Shown: positions 36,343-45,351 of the stretch, one piece after another
Numbering within the stretch: position 1 is the first letter of the stretch
Layout of the letters: each line of letters opens with the position of its first letter
Assembly: GCF_002646595.1 (NCBI RefSeq)
Contig: NZ_PDUD01000001.1
Location: 186,001 to 250,000 of the forward strand
Source of the DNA: Flavilitoribacter nigricans DSM 23189 = NBRC 102662
GTDB lineage: Bacteria; Bacteroidota; Bacteroidia; Chitinophagales; Saprospiraceae
Length of the DNA: 64,000 bases
Reading direction: 5' to 3'
The notes under the pieces: generated by a model
The model's input: only the letters and a program-made list of their open reading frames with translations
Told to the model about the DNA's origin: nothing
Database searches by the model: none
Made by a program: the position numbers and the translations under genes

Positions 36343-37083
36343 ATGGAGATCTGGGAATATATTCTACTCTTTATATCCGTAGCCCTCGGTGGAGCTCTGG
36401 CCTTTGTACTGCGTCAGTTTAAAAGCAGCTGGATCCAATTGCTCCTTTCGTTCAGCGGAGCGTATATACTGGGAGTCACCGCTTTACATCTATTGCCGAG
36501 CGTGTACCACGAACAACCCGCGTCCATCGGTATTTGGGTGCTCCTTGGTTTCTTTTTACAACTATCGCTGGAACAACTGTCGAAGGGTGTGGAGCACGGC
36601 CATATTCACGCCCACCAGCATGCCGGTAGCGGTTTTGCCATTTCTATTATGGTTGGTCTTTGCCTGCACGCTTTCCTCGAAGGCCTGCCCCTGAGCCATT
36701 ATCACGAACTCACCCATTCGCACCACGGCAATGAATCCTGGTTTGGAGCGGGCAATCACTTACTGTTTGGCATCATTTTACACAAAATACCCGCAGCATT
36801 TGCGCTGGTCACCCTCCTGCTGCGGTCCGGTTTCAAGTCGTCCGTTGCTTTTGGATTACTGCTGTTGTTTGCCTCGATGTCTCCCCTGGCCGCCCAACTG
36901 GCGGACATTTCCGAATGGGGTTCCCGCTGGCTCGTCTACATCGTAGCGGTGGTCGTTGGCTCCTTTCTGCACATTGCCACCACTATCCTTTTTGAATCGG
37001 ATGACAAACACCAGCACCGGATCTCCTGGAAAAAGTTACTGGCCATCGGGCTGGGCCTCGGAATGGGACTGGTAACCTTGTAA
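36343..37083 (+). CDS. ZIP-family metal transporter
   Basis: The 246-residue protein has about eight hydrophobic segments and a His-rich cytoplasmic loop (HGHIHAHQHAG, residues about 84-94). The ZIP metal-path signatures LHAFLEGLPL and LHKIPAAFAL follow; these contain the paired His and Glu/Pro residues of TM4 and TM5. Another His cluster (HYHELTHSHH) lies between them. It likely brings Zn2+ or another divalent metal into the cytoplasm. It is 46 bp downstream of the PAP2 phosphatase gene. Confidence 0.9.
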   Translation: MEIWEYILLFISVALGGALAFVLRQFKSSWIQLLLSFSGAYILGVTALHLLPSVYHEQPASIGIWVLLGFFLQLSLEQLSKGVEHGHIHAHQHAGSGFAISIMVGLCLHAFLEGLPLSHYHELTHSHHGNESWFGAGNHLLFGIILHKIPAAFALVTLLLRSGFKSSVAFGLLLLFASMSPLAAQLADISEWGSRWLVYIVAVVVGSFLHIATTILFESDDKHQHRISWKKLLAIGLGLGMGLVTL

Positions 37084-37267
37084 ATTTTATTCTCATCCGA
37101 TATCAATCTTTCGATCCAGTAAGCATATATTACAGGTGTTCTTGAACGGTATCGCATCGTACCGTCACCAGGGATCGGACTACCCGATTCAGACCTTCAT
37201 GCTCTTCGAAAAAACGGTTTTGCGCCAGGTAGTCCGCTGATTTTTAACGAAAAACAACCTGACCTAC

Positions 37268-38722
37268 ATGGACACAAAATCTTACCGCAGTATCTTTCTC
37301 TTTATTCTTATTCTAATTTTAAGCAGCGACGGTTTCGCGCAGGTAAAGATCCTGGAAAACCAGATCGGGATCGGCATTCCGAACCCAACTGCAGCGATTG
37401 ATATTAGGGGTGCCAGCAACTCCGAAGCTTCCCGATTTCAGATCGGCAATTTACAGGCAACCAGTAAGATCCAGTTGCTAAGCGGTCGTAAAGAGGACGA
37501 ACGGTCTTTCCTATTCTTTTCTCCCCAGGATACCTTCATCCTCGCCCGGCACTTTACGGATACCACCGAAGTACTACGTTTTGTTCCCAATGGTGGCATG
37601 GAGGCCCGGGGATATTTCAACCTCCGGAGAGGACCAAATGACAATTCGGTCTATATCGGTCCGGAAACCGGTACTGCTACCAATGGCAGTTTCAGCCTGG
37701 ATAATGTATTTGTCGGATATTTTAGTGGCCGATCAAACGACATGGGCAGTAGAAATACATTTATCGGCCCGCGTACCGGATTAAGTAACGAGGGCGGTTC
37801 CTTCAATACCTTTATCGGTAACGAAGCCGGCCGGAATAACATTAACGGGATTGATAATACCGCTCTGGGTACCAAGGCCGGAGAGAACAACACCTCCGGC
37901 TCCGAAAATGTCTTTCTAGGCAATCAGGCCGGGAATGCCAATACGACGGGGAACGTTAACATCTATATCGGTCGGGGAGCTGGTTTCAGTAATTCCGCTG
38001 GTACTTTGAATACTTTCATCGGTAGTTTTGCCGGACCGGTACCGAATAGTGGTAATACGCTGGAAAGCGCTATAGCCATCGGCAATTCCGCCCAGGTGGA
38101 TTGTTCTTATTGCGCCGTAATCGGTGGTACTGGCGCATATGCCGTTGATCTAGGTCTGGGCGTACCCGTACCTACCGCCAAGCTCGATGTAGACGGCACG
38201 GTACGAATCCGGAACCTGCCCCCCGGTAACGGGAATTTGGTCGTTGCGGATAATGAAGGTAACCTGTTTATCTCTGCGCCCCTTCCGATGGCCGATAATG
38301 GTCAGGCATCCACGCTGGAGGCAGAGAATCAGGCGCTGCGCACTGAATTAGCGGCGGTAAAAGAACGTCTGGAACAATTGGAAAATATCGTGCGGGATCT
38401 GGCCGCTCGACAGGAAGCTACGCCTTCCGACGGGTACCAACAGGAGGCAATCATTTCCGGAGCGATGCTCCGTCAAAATCAACCCAACCCTTTCCGCGAA
38501 TCCACCCGCATCGCTTATTTTATTCCGGATGCTGTCAACCGGGCCGTCCTTAAAATAACCGACGCCCGCGGAGAATTGCTTGAGTCCATTCCCATCAAAG
38601 GCAAAGGTCAGGGGTCGACCACGATCCGTCCCTTTGCATTGAATACCGGCACCTATTTCTATAGTCTGGTCCTCGACGGTCAGATCTCGGATACCAGAAA
38701 GATGATCATCACGGCCAACTGA
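37268..38722 (+). CDS. T9SS-exported protein with beta-roll repeats and coiled coil
   Basis: The 484-residue protein has a signal peptide (to about FAQ, residue 25). Residues about 135-260 form short repeats of the type N-T-[F/A]-[I/L]-G-x-x-A-G-x-x-N (NTFIGNEAGRNN, NTALGTKAGENN, NVFLGNQAGNAN, NIYIGRGAGFSN), like the YadA-type head that builds left-handed beta rolls in trimeric adhesins. A coiled coil follows (residues about 343-385, STLEAENQALRTELAAVKER). The last about 85 residues (QNQPNPFRESTRIAYFIP... ending MIITAN) are a type A T9SS sorting domain. Export and surface attachment are therefore expected, possibly as a trimer. It stands alone and ends at a strong hairpin. Confidence 0.88.
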   Translation: MDTKSYRSIFLFILILILSSDGFAQVKILENQIGIGIPNPTAAIDIRGASNSEASRFQIGNLQATSKIQLLSGRKEDERSFLFFSPQDTFILARHFTDTTEVLRFVPNGGMEARGYFNLRRGPNDNSVYIGPETGTATNGSFSLDNVFVGYFSGRSNDMGSRNTFIGPRTGLSNEGGSFNTFIGNEAGRNNINGIDNTALGTKAGENNTSGSENVFLGNQAGNANTTGNVNIYIGRGAGFSNSAGTLNTFIGSFAGPVPNSGNTLESAIAIGNSAQVDCSYCAVIGGTGAYAVDLGLGVPVPTAKLDVDGTVRIRNLPPGNGNLVVADNEGNLFISAPLPMADNGQASTLEAENQALRTELAAVKERLEQLENIVRDLAARQEATPSDGYQQEAIISGAMLRQNQPNPFRESTRIAYFIPDAVNRAVLKITDARGELLESIPIKGKGQGSTTIRPFALNTGTYFYSLVLDGQISDTRKMIITAN

Positions 38723-38750
38723 TCTCGATTGGAAATACACCTTACGTAAA

Positions 38751-38794
38751 TTAGTTTGGTCCTGACGCTGGTTGATAGCTCAGGGCCAAACTAA
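38751..38794. terminator. Strong hairpin between convergent genes
   Basis: TTAGTTTGGTCCTGA (38751-38765) pairs with TCAGGGCCAAACTAA (38780-38794) over 15 bp with one GU pair and a 14-nt loop. It lies between convergent stop codons. Confidence 0.7.
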
Positions 38795-38815
38795 ATAACT
38801 GGCTACCATTCCCGA

Positions 38816-40159
38816 TCAAAAAGACGGCAGCTTCCAGCCGTGGTGGTATTCGGGGGTGATCAATGCGCTGGCTTCGGCATCATCGCGGAATAACCCTTTT
38901 TGCGCATCCCAGTAGATCTTGCGTCCGGTTCGGAAGGCAATATTGCCCATGTGGGCATTGATCGCGGCCACACTTCCGCTGTCCACTCCGCATTTAAGAT
39001 CCTCCACTTTCCGGGAACTCAGCGCGTCTACGAAATTTCGGGCGTGTTCCACCAAAGGGTCGCCCACTCGGGGCTGTTCGGGTATGGCGTCCACCCGGTA
39101 GGATCTTCTTCCATCTTCGGTATCGGTCTCCGGGATCAGTTCCCAGCCCTGCCGGTTTACGACCAGGGTGGCATCGTCCCCAATAAAAGCGATCCCTTCT
39201 CCCCTACCGTAATTGCCGGTATTGACCCCGGTACTGTGTTCCCAGAGCATATTGAAATCGTCGTACTCGAAGATCGCCTGGAGCGTATCGGGCGTTTGGG
39301 CCGCATCTTCCGGATAGGCGAATTTACCGCCCGAGGCAACCACCGATTTAGGCGCACTGGCGTTCATGGCAAACAGCGCGATATCGATCTCGTGTACGCC
39401 CCAGTCCGTCATCAGGCCACCCGCATAATCCCAGTACCAGCGGAAACTGAAGTGAAAACGGTTTTCATTGAACGGTCGCTCCGGCGCCGGGCCCAGCCAC
39501 ATTTGGTAATCTACCCCTTCCGGAACCGGACTGTCGGGTTTCGGTTCGATGGCCCCTACACCGGCGCGGTAGGCCCAGACTTTCACCAGACTGATCTTAC
39601 CCAATTTTCCGGAGCGGACGTAATCAATTGCATCCGCATAATGCCGGCCGCTGCGTTGCCACTGTCCTACCTGCACTATTCGGCCGTACTGGCTGGCGGC
39701 CCGTTGCATCAGTTTGCATTCCGTAATGGAATTAGCGAGCGGTTTTTCAACGTAGACGTCCTTCTCCGCCGCACAGGCGTCGACCATGATCCGGCAGTGC
39801 CAGTGATCGGGTGTGCCGATGATCACGGCGTCGATGTCCTGCCGGTCCAGCAGTTTCCGGTAATCTTTGTACTGATCGGGCTTTTTGCCGGTAATGGTTT
39901 CCGCGTCCGCGCAACGTCGGTCCAGCACCCGCTGATCTACGTCGCAAATGGCTACACAGTCCACTTCGTCCAACTGAAGGTGGGATCGCATATTGACCCA
40001 CCCCATGCTGTTGGCACCGATCAGACCGAAACGGATCTTTTCACTCGGAGCTATGGTTTTTCGCCGGGCGGCAATGAGTTCTAAAGGCAGCCCGGAAAAC
40101 AGGCCTAAGCCGGCCAGCGCGGCTCCCTGACGGACAAATTTTCTTCTGGATCTTTTCAT
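38816..40159 (-). CDS. Tat-exported Gfo/Idh/MocA-family oxidoreductase
   Basis: The 447-residue protein begins with a twin-arginine signal (KRSRRKFVRQGAALAGLGL). The Rossmann domain follows (FGLIGANSMGW), with the EKP catalytic motif in VYVEKPLAN. The C-terminal alpha/beta domain includes GGLMTDWGVHEIDIALFAM and NTGNYGRGEGIAF. It is a periplasmic NAD(P)-dependent oxidoreductase of sugar- or cyclitol-type substrates, common in Bacteroidota and Planctomycetes. The ATG at 40159 is chosen; the frame continues to 40213 but without improving the Tat signal. The App1-type gene lies 170 bp away on the same strand. Confidence 0.88.
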   Translation of the reverse strand: MKRSRRKFVRQGAALAGLGLFSGLPLELIAARRKTIAPSEKIRFGLIGANSMGWVNMRSHLQLDEVDCVAICDVDQRVLDRRCADAETITGKKPDQYKDYRKLLDRQDIDAVIIGTPDHWHCRIMVDACAAEKDVYVEKPLANSITECKLMQRAASQYGRIVQVGQWQRSGRHYADAIDYVRSGKLGKISLVKVWAYRAGVGAIEPKPDSPVPEGVDYQMWLGPAPERPFNENRFHFSFRWYWDYAGGLMTDWGVHEIDIALFAMNASAPKSVVASGGKFAYPEDAAQTPDTLQAIFEYDDFNMLWEHSTGVNTGNYGRGEGIAFIGDDATLVVNRQGWELIPETDTEDGRRSYRVDAIPEQPRVGDPLVEHARNFVDALSSRKVEDLKCGVDSGSVAAINAHMGNIAFRTGRKIYWDAQKGLFRDDAEASALITPEYHHGWKLPSF

Positions 40160-40329
40160 TTTGGATGAGCTTATCTTTGAGCTCCTTAAAATACAGAATA
40201 ATTCGGAAGGCACTGTGCTGGCAACTCCTGAATCGAAGGGGCGGTTGTTGCAAAGGACCGTGCCCGCATGCTTTTCTGTTCGATGTGCTATGGGTAGCGG
40301 CTTATCGCCGCTGGGATCTTTCCGATCAA

Positions 40330-41475
40330 TCAGTTGATCTGGCCGATAAAACCCTGAGGTTTCTCCTTTTGTTTTTCCATTTCTTCCAGGACCATATCCA
40401 GTCCGTCCGGAGTAATCCAGCCCTGTTCCTGAGCGTGGCGGGCGGCTTCGGAAGTATCTTTCACCTGGATCATTTCTACGGACTGCCGGCGAAGGCCACC
40501 TGCGATCTCCCGGACGCGCGCAGCCTTTTCCGGCACAGAAACATCGCGAATGTAAATGGCCAGTATCCGGCCGGGAAATTCCCGTACCGCCCGGGCGTAC
40601 AGTTCCGGATCGTGTTGCCCGTTGTCCCCGATCAGCAAAAAACGCATTTGCGGGTAGAGTTGGAGCAGAGAACTGATCTTTTCAAACTTATGATCGTGGG
40701 AGCCCCCACCGGAGCTGTAGAGCTGCAGCAGGCGGGTTTTCAGGTCTTTTAATAAAAAAGGTCCTTTGGGAATACCGCGTACCCGACAAAAATCAACCAG
40801 GAAATCATACAGGTTCCAGGCGCTGCTGCTAACGTAGAAGATGGGATTTTTTTGCCGCCCGTCCGAACCGGCCTGCAGCGCTTTGTAGAAGGTGCTCACA
40901 CCGACGAAAGGCAAACGGGTCCTGGCGTTTTTAGTCAGGATCAGCCGTAGTTTTTTCAGGGTTTTGGTAGCGTGGGAAACCAGAATAGTATCATCCACAT
41001 CGGAAATGATGCCGAATTCCGCCTGGCCGCTATGAATGTATACCTCTCCCTCGGCCCGCATTAGTTCCTGCTCCGGATCGATCCGGTCCAGGACCTGGTA
41101 CTGTACGGTCTGCCAGCCGTTTGCGGCTATCGGCTCGGTAAATTCAAAGACCTTTTCAAAAAGTCCATTCTCATCCGTGGTTACGATCGCTTCCTGCCCC
41201 AGCAGACAGATATTTACCCGGATATCCGGTATCGAGGTGCTCCAGTAGCGGCTGAGCATGGCCCGGATGTTTTTATAAGTGCGATCCTGGGCGGCTGCTT
41301 CGTACAGCAATCGATCGTCCAAAACGTGGCCTGCGACCAGGACCTGATGTTGATTTCCAAATCCACGGTAGGGTAAGATAACGGGCGGAGTGATCAGCCC
41401 GAGGGCTTTTTTAACAGCTAAAATGATCTTTTTCAGGGTGGCTTTGAGCACAATTGACCGATGTTTGAGTTTCAT
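40330..41475 (-). CDS. App1-like phosphatidate phosphatase (DUF2183)
   Basis: The 381-residue protein contains the App1 catalytic motif FGIISDVDDTI with Asp159 and Asp161 (DxDxT type). It is followed by FYVSSSAWNLYDFL and FLLIGDNGQHDPELY, as in yeast App1 and bacterial relatives that convert phosphatidate to diacylglycerol. The N-terminal about 140 residues are a beta-rich region with a hydrophobic helix near residues 10-30 that may attach it to membranes. It is transcribed divergently from a diacylglycerol kinase gene only 43 bp away, suggesting opposing steps of lipid turnover under shared control. Confidence 0.88.
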   Translation of the reverse strand: MKLKHRSIVLKATLKKIILAVKKALGLITPPVILPYRGFGNQHQVLVAGHVLDDRLLYEAAAQDRTYKNIRAMLSRYWSTSIPDIRVNICLLGQEAIVTTDENGLFEKVFEFTEPIAANGWQTVQYQVLDRIDPEQELMRAEGEVYIHSGQAEFGIISDVDDTILVSHATKTLKKLRLILTKNARTRLPFVGVSTFYKALQAGSDGRQKNPIFYVSSSAWNLYDFLVDFCRVRGIPKGPFLLKDLKTRLLQLYSSGGGSHDHKFEKISSLLQLYPQMRFLLIGDNGQHDPELYARAVREFPGRILAIYIRDVSVPEKAARVREIAGGLRRQSVEMIQVKDTSEAARHAQEQGWITPDGLDMVLEEMEKQKEKPQGFIGQIN

Positions 41476-41518
41476 TTAAAAACCGGAAAATTAAAACTAA
41501 TGTTCTAAAACCCACTGT

Positions 41519-42397
41519 ATGAAGAAATGTCTGTTCATAGTCAACCCTATTTCCGGTGGACTTTCTAAAAAGCAGTTCCTCCTGGAACTGGAAAATTTCT
41601 GTCGCTCGGAGCAACTGGAATACGGCGTCATTGAAACTGCCAATGAAGGCAACGACACCCGTATTCAATCGGCAATTAAAAGTTTCCAGCCCCAGGTGGT
41701 AGTAGCCTGTGGGGGCGACGGTACCGTCAACCTCGTGGCTCGAAACCTGTTAAATACCGATATGGAAATGGCCATTATCCCACTGGGTTCCGCCAATGGA
41801 CTGGCCGGAGATCTAGGGATACCCTCCGATAACCAGAAAGCTTTACAGCTACTACTGTCGGGAAAGATCAGGGCACTGGACGTGATCGCCATCAACGAGG
41901 ATGAGTATTGCCTGCACCTCAGCGATCTGGGATTCAACGCTACTATTGTCGAGAATTTCAACCGAAGTAATCTCCGGGGTCAACTGGCCTATCTCCTTTT
42001 CTTTTTGAAGAGCCTGTTTACCGACCACACCCGCAATTACCATTTCATTCTTCCCGATCAGAGTTTCCAGAAAAAAGCGGCCATGGTCGTTCTCGCCAAC
42101 GGAAGTCGTTACGGTTTCGGTGCGGAAGTAAATCCGGTAGGCCGTCCGGACGACGGGCACTTCGAGCTGTGTGTGTTTAGCAATTATCCGTGGTATGCGT
42201 TTTTCAGTGTACTGTTCCATTTTCTTACCGGACAGTTGAAAAGCTCCCGCTACTACGAGGTCTTTTCCACGGAGCGACTGTTTATTAAAGCCGACCGGCC
42301 GGTGGAGTTGCAGGTAGACGGAGAACCCCTGGGCCCTTTCGACGAAGTGAATGCCATATTGCTACCCCGCCGCGTTAATACCCTGGTTCCCGCCTGA
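41519..42397 (+). CDS. Diacylglycerol kinase family lipid kinase
   Basis: The 292-residue protein has the DAGK catalytic motif GGDGT at residues 65-69, preceded by NPISGG near the start and followed by PLGSANGLAGDLGIP. The C-terminal beta domain ends in LQVDGEPLGP. It belongs to the soluble DgkB/YegS family, which phosphorylates diacylglycerol or other lipids. The divergent neighbour encodes the reverse-type activity, an App1-like phosphatidate phosphatase. Confidence 0.93.
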   Translation: MKKCLFIVNPISGGLSKKQFLLELENFCRSEQLEYGVIETANEGNDTRIQSAIKSFQPQVVVACGGDGTVNLVARNLLNTDMEMAIIPLGSANGLAGDLGIPSDNQKALQLLLSGKIRALDVIAINEDEYCLHLSDLGFNATIVENFNRSNLRGQLAYLLFFLKSLFTDHTRNYHFILPDQSFQKKAAMVVLANGSRYGFGAEVNPVGRPDDGHFELCVFSNYPWYAFFSVLFHFLTGQLKSSRYYEVFSTERLFIKADRPVELQVDGEPLGPFDEVNAILLPRRVNTLVPA

Positions 42398-42424
42398 ACG
42401 AGCAAGAGATCACTCAGCCCCCAA

Positions 42425-43786
42425 TTATTTTACGTAGATCGTTTTAATATTGACAAATTCCCGGATGCCGTAGTCGGAAAGTTCCCGCCCGTATCCGCTG
42501 TTCTTGATGCCGCCAAAAGGTAAGCGAGGATCGGACTTTACCATCGTATTAATGAATACACTTCCGGCCGCGATGGATCTGGCGATCCGCTCGGCAGCCT
42601 CCGTATCCCGGGTGAAAATGGCCGCTCCCAGACCAAACGGCGTATCATTGGCGACACGGACTGCTTCCGGCTCGTCGGCTACCCGAATGACGGAAGCTAC
42701 GGGTCCAAAGAGCTCTTCCTCATAGGCCGGCTGTCCGGGTGCGACTTCGGTTAGAATAGTGGCTGGATAATAGGCCCCTTCCCGATCGGGTATTTCCCCG
42801 CCCAGGATACATTTTGCACCCTTTCGTATACTTTTAGTGACCTGCTCGTGGAGGTCGTCCCGGAGATCCGTTCGGGCCATCGGGCCCAGATCGACCCCGT
42901 CTTTCATGGGGTCGCCCATGACGGCCGCCTCCATTTCCCCCTTAAACAGTCGGACAAAATCATCGTAAACCCGATCCACTATAATGAACCGCTTGGCTCC
43001 GATACAACTTTGACCATTGTTCAGCAAACGACCTTTGGCACATACTTCAGCGGCCTGTTCCAGATCCGCATCTCCCAGAATGAGGTAGGGATCACTGCCG
43101 CCGAGTTCCAGTACAGCTTTCTTCAGGTGCTTTCCGGCGAGTCCGGCTACCGCCCGGCCGGCAGCTTCACTGCCCGTCAGGGATACGGCCTTAACTTCCG
43201 GTGCGGCAATGACATCGGCGGTCGCATCGGAGTCAATCAACAGGGTCTGAAATACGCCTTTGGGGAAACCGGCATCCCGAAAGATCGACTCGATGGCCAT
43301 GGCACAACCCGGCACATTGGAAGCGTGCTTCAGTAACACCGTGTTGCCCGCCATGATGGCCGGTGCGGCACAGCGAAACACCTGCCAGAACGGAAAATTC
43401 CAGGGCATGATGGCCAGTATTACCCCCAGTGGTTCAAAACTGACATAACTCCTGGTCGCGTCCGACCCCTTGACCTCATCGGTCAAGAAACCGGCGGCAT
43501 GTTCGGCGTAATACCGACAAACCCAGGCGCATTTTTCCGCTTCGGCGATGGCGTCCCGGTACAATTTGCCCATTTCGGTAGTCATCAGTTCCGCGAATGC
43601 TTCTTTGCGCTCCTCCAGAATATCAGCAGCCCGCATCATGGATTCCGCCCGCTGCAAAAAACTTTCTTCCCGCCAGCTCTGTTGTTCTTGGTGTGCCGCT
43701 TTGATCTTTTCCGCTACATCGGACTTATTATCATTTGAATAGGTCTTCTCCACCTTAGCTGTGGCCGGATTTATAACTTTCATCAT
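42425..43786 (-). CDS. NAD(P)-dependent succinate-semialdehyde/aldehyde dehydrogenase
   Basis: The 453-residue enzyme has the aldehyde dehydrogenase catalytic pair Glu227 (ELGGSDPY) and Cys261 (NNGQSCIGAKR). MPWNFPFWQV and the C-terminal LPFGGIKNSGYGRELSDYGIREFVN complete the pattern of YneI/Sad-type succinate-semialdehyde dehydrogenases, whose typical length (about 455) it matches. It oxidises succinate semialdehyde or similar aldehydes to the acid. The ATG at 43786 (or the next at 43783) gives the usual start; the longer frame to 43831 runs into the promoter region. No GABA transaminase gene is adjacent. Confidence 0.92.
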   Translation of the reverse strand: MMKVINPATAKVEKTYSNDNKSDVAEKIKAAHQEQQSWREESFLQRAESMMRAADILEERKEAFAELMTTEMGKLYRDAIAEAEKCAWVCRYYAEHAAGFLTDEVKGSDATRSYVSFEPLGVILAIMPWNFPFWQVFRCAAPAIMAGNTVLLKHASNVPGCAMAIESIFRDAGFPKGVFQTLLIDSDATADVIAAPEVKAVSLTGSEAAGRAVAGLAGKHLKKAVLELGGSDPYLILGDADLEQAAEVCAKGRLLNNGQSCIGAKRFIIVDRVYDDFVRLFKGEMEAAVMGDPMKDGVDLGPMARTDLRDDLHEQVTKSIRKGAKCILGGEIPDREGAYYPATILTEVAPGQPAYEEELFGPVASVIRVADEPEAVRVANDTPFGLGAAIFTRDTEAAERIARSIAAGSVFINTMVKSDPRLPFGGIKNSGYGRELSDYGIREFVNIKTIYVK

Positions 43787-43866
43787 TTTCTTTTTTTGTA
43801 AAACATTGCATTCAGGCAATCGTTTTATCAAGGCGTGTCCAATAACACCCTAAAAACAAACGTTTT

Positions 43867-44448
43867 ATGAATACACGGTTCTTCCAGTTCTTTGGTTTAT
43901 TTCTGATTAGTTCCTTTTTCATGGCCTGCGCCCCCGAGACCACCGGTGGTTCGTCGGAGCAGCAAGATGTTCCCGTTGCCGTTCCGACGGCTTCTAGTGA
44001 AACAGCTGAGCCGGGCTTACCGTTTCCTGTGTACGAAAATTTTTCTGATCTGGAATACCTTTTCCGATACCAAAATGATACGACTTACGTTATCAATTTT
44101 TGGGCAACCTGGTGCAAACCCTGTGTAGCGGAACTCCCTTATTTCGAACAGCTTCACTCGGAAATAGGGAATGAAAAAATGAAAGTGATACTGGTCAGTC
44201 TCGACTTTGCCAAAGACGTGGAAACCAAACTGGTCAGTTTTGTGAAGCAACGCCAGCTAAAACCCGAAGTGATCGCTTTGACCGATGGCAAATACAGCGA
44301 TTGGATCGATAAAGTGCATCCGGACTGGGGCGGCGCAATTCCCGTCACCTACATTTACAAAGGAGACCATGTCCTGTTTCACGATCAGCAATACGATAGT
44401 TTTAAAGAACTGAAAACCTCAGTTGACAAAATAAAGGATCAGGGATAG
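43867..44448 (+). CDS. TlpA-like thioredoxin lipoprotein
   Basis: The 193-residue protein has a lipobox (FFMAC, Cys18) and a thioredoxin domain with the redox pair Cys83-Lys-Pro-Cys86 in WATWCKPC, the TlpA/ResA type that keeps envelope or cytochrome cysteines reduced. Residues 45-80 link the anchor to the domain. A second thioredoxin-fold lipoprotein follows after 97 bp with its own promoter element, so the two may act together in envelope redox. Confidence 0.9.
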   Translation: MNTRFFQFFGLFLISSFFMACAPETTGGSSEQQDVPVAVPTASSETAEPGLPFPVYENFSDLEYLFRYQNDTTYVINFWATWCKPCVAELPYFEQLHSEIGNEKMKVILVSLDFAKDVETKLVSFVKQRQLKPEVIALTDGKYSDWIDKVHPDWGGAIPVTYIYKGDHVLFHDQQYDSFKELKTSVDKIKDQG

Positions 44449-44516
44449 TTTATCGGAGAACGAAGGGAAAAGACCCGATACCATTATTCCTGAGGCCGGA
44501 TCACCTGACTTAAACA

Positions 44517-44524
44517 TACTTTTG
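44517..44524 (+). promoter_or_regulatory. -7 promoter element upstream of the AhpC/TSA-type gene
   Basis: TACTTTTG fits TAnnTTTG and lies 21 bp before the start codon at 44546. It suggests separate or additional transcription of the second thioredoxin-fold gene with a very short leader. The -33 element is not clear. Confidence 0.45.
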
Positions 44525-44545
44525 TCTAAATAAATTTTTTTAAAA

Positions 44546-45256
44546 ATGAGAACGTCATTTGCGTCATTTCTGCTATCTGCAATCCTTCTCCTGGGGCTGA
44601 GCGCCTGCACCAACGATGCCCCTTCCGAAAACGCCAATACTACATCCGAATCGTTGAAAGCAAATGAGGAACAACCCAGAGCCATTACCGTTTCCCTGAA
44701 AGAAGACGGATTGGCCATCGGGGAAAAAGCTCCGAATTTCAAGCTGGAAAATGTGGACGGTGAGTTCTATTCACTGGACGATATTAAAGATGCCAACGGA
44801 CAAAAACCGAAAGGATTTATCGTAACCTTTACGTGTAATACCTGTCCGATCGCCCAAAAATACGAAGACCGGCTGATCAAGCTACACAATATGGCTTCGG
44901 CAATGGGTTATCCCCTGATCGCTATTCAACCCAATGATCCGGGAATTTCAGCGGGTGACAGTATGGGTGCGATGAAAAAAAGAGCGAAGGATAGAAGTTA
45001 TCCGTTTGTTTATCTGATGGATGCCAAACAGGAAATTTACCCGCAGTACGGTGCGCGAAGAACGCCCGAGATCTATCTGCTGGACAGCGACCATATCCTG
45101 CGTTACCACGGAGCCGTCGATGATAATGTGCAGGCCCCGCAGGAAGTATCCGTCAACTACGTGCTGAAAGCGATCGAAGCGCTGGAAAACGGCCAGAATC
45201 CCGATCCTGCGGATGTAAAAGCGATCGGTTGTACGATCAAAGCGGCTAAGTCTTAA
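44546..45256 (+). CDS. Redoxin-family (AhpC/TSA-type) lipoprotein
   Basis: The 236-residue protein has a lipobox (LGLSAC, Cys21), an acidic linker and a thioredoxin-fold domain starting IGEKAPNFKLENVDG. Two cysteines (Cys97 and Cys100) lie in TCNTCPIAQKYEDRL, the pattern of the redoxin/thioredoxin-like family with FTCNTCP. TPEIYLLDSD provides the cis-proline loop. It is likely a periplasmic or outer-membrane peroxidase or thiol oxidoreductase. It ends at a strong hairpin shared with the convergent methyltransferase gene. Confidence 0.88.
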   Translation: MRTSFASFLLSAILLLGLSACTNDAPSENANTTSESLKANEEQPRAITVSLKEDGLAIGEKAPNFKLENVDGEFYSLDDIKDANGQKPKGFIVTFTCNTCPIAQKYEDRLIKLHNMASAMGYPLIAIQPNDPGISAGDSMGAMKKRAKDRSYPFVYLMDAKQEIYPQYGARRTPEIYLLDSDHILRYHGAVDDNVQAPQEVSVNYVLKAIEALENGQNPDPADVKAIGCTIKAAKS

Positions 45257-45289
45257 AATTTCAGGCTGCAATAACCCAAACAGATATGC

Positions 45290-45332
45290 TACGAGGGGCC
45301 GTAAAGCGTATTATGCTTTGCGGCCCCTCGTA
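45290..45332. terminator. Strong hairpin between convergent genes
   Basis: TACGAGGGGCCG and the following AAAGC (from 45290) pair with GCTTTGCGGCCCCTCGTA (ending 45332) around a short loop. The plus-strand copy is followed by TTTT. It should terminate both the redoxin gene and the minus-strand methyltransferase gene. Confidence 0.85.
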
Positions 45333-45351
45333 TTTTAAGTTCAACGCTTCC

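Noticed and set aside
38900-40084. 394-codon plus-strand frame opposite the Gfo/Idh/MocA gene
   Set aside because: A shadow frame within a gene that has clear family motifs and a Tat signal.
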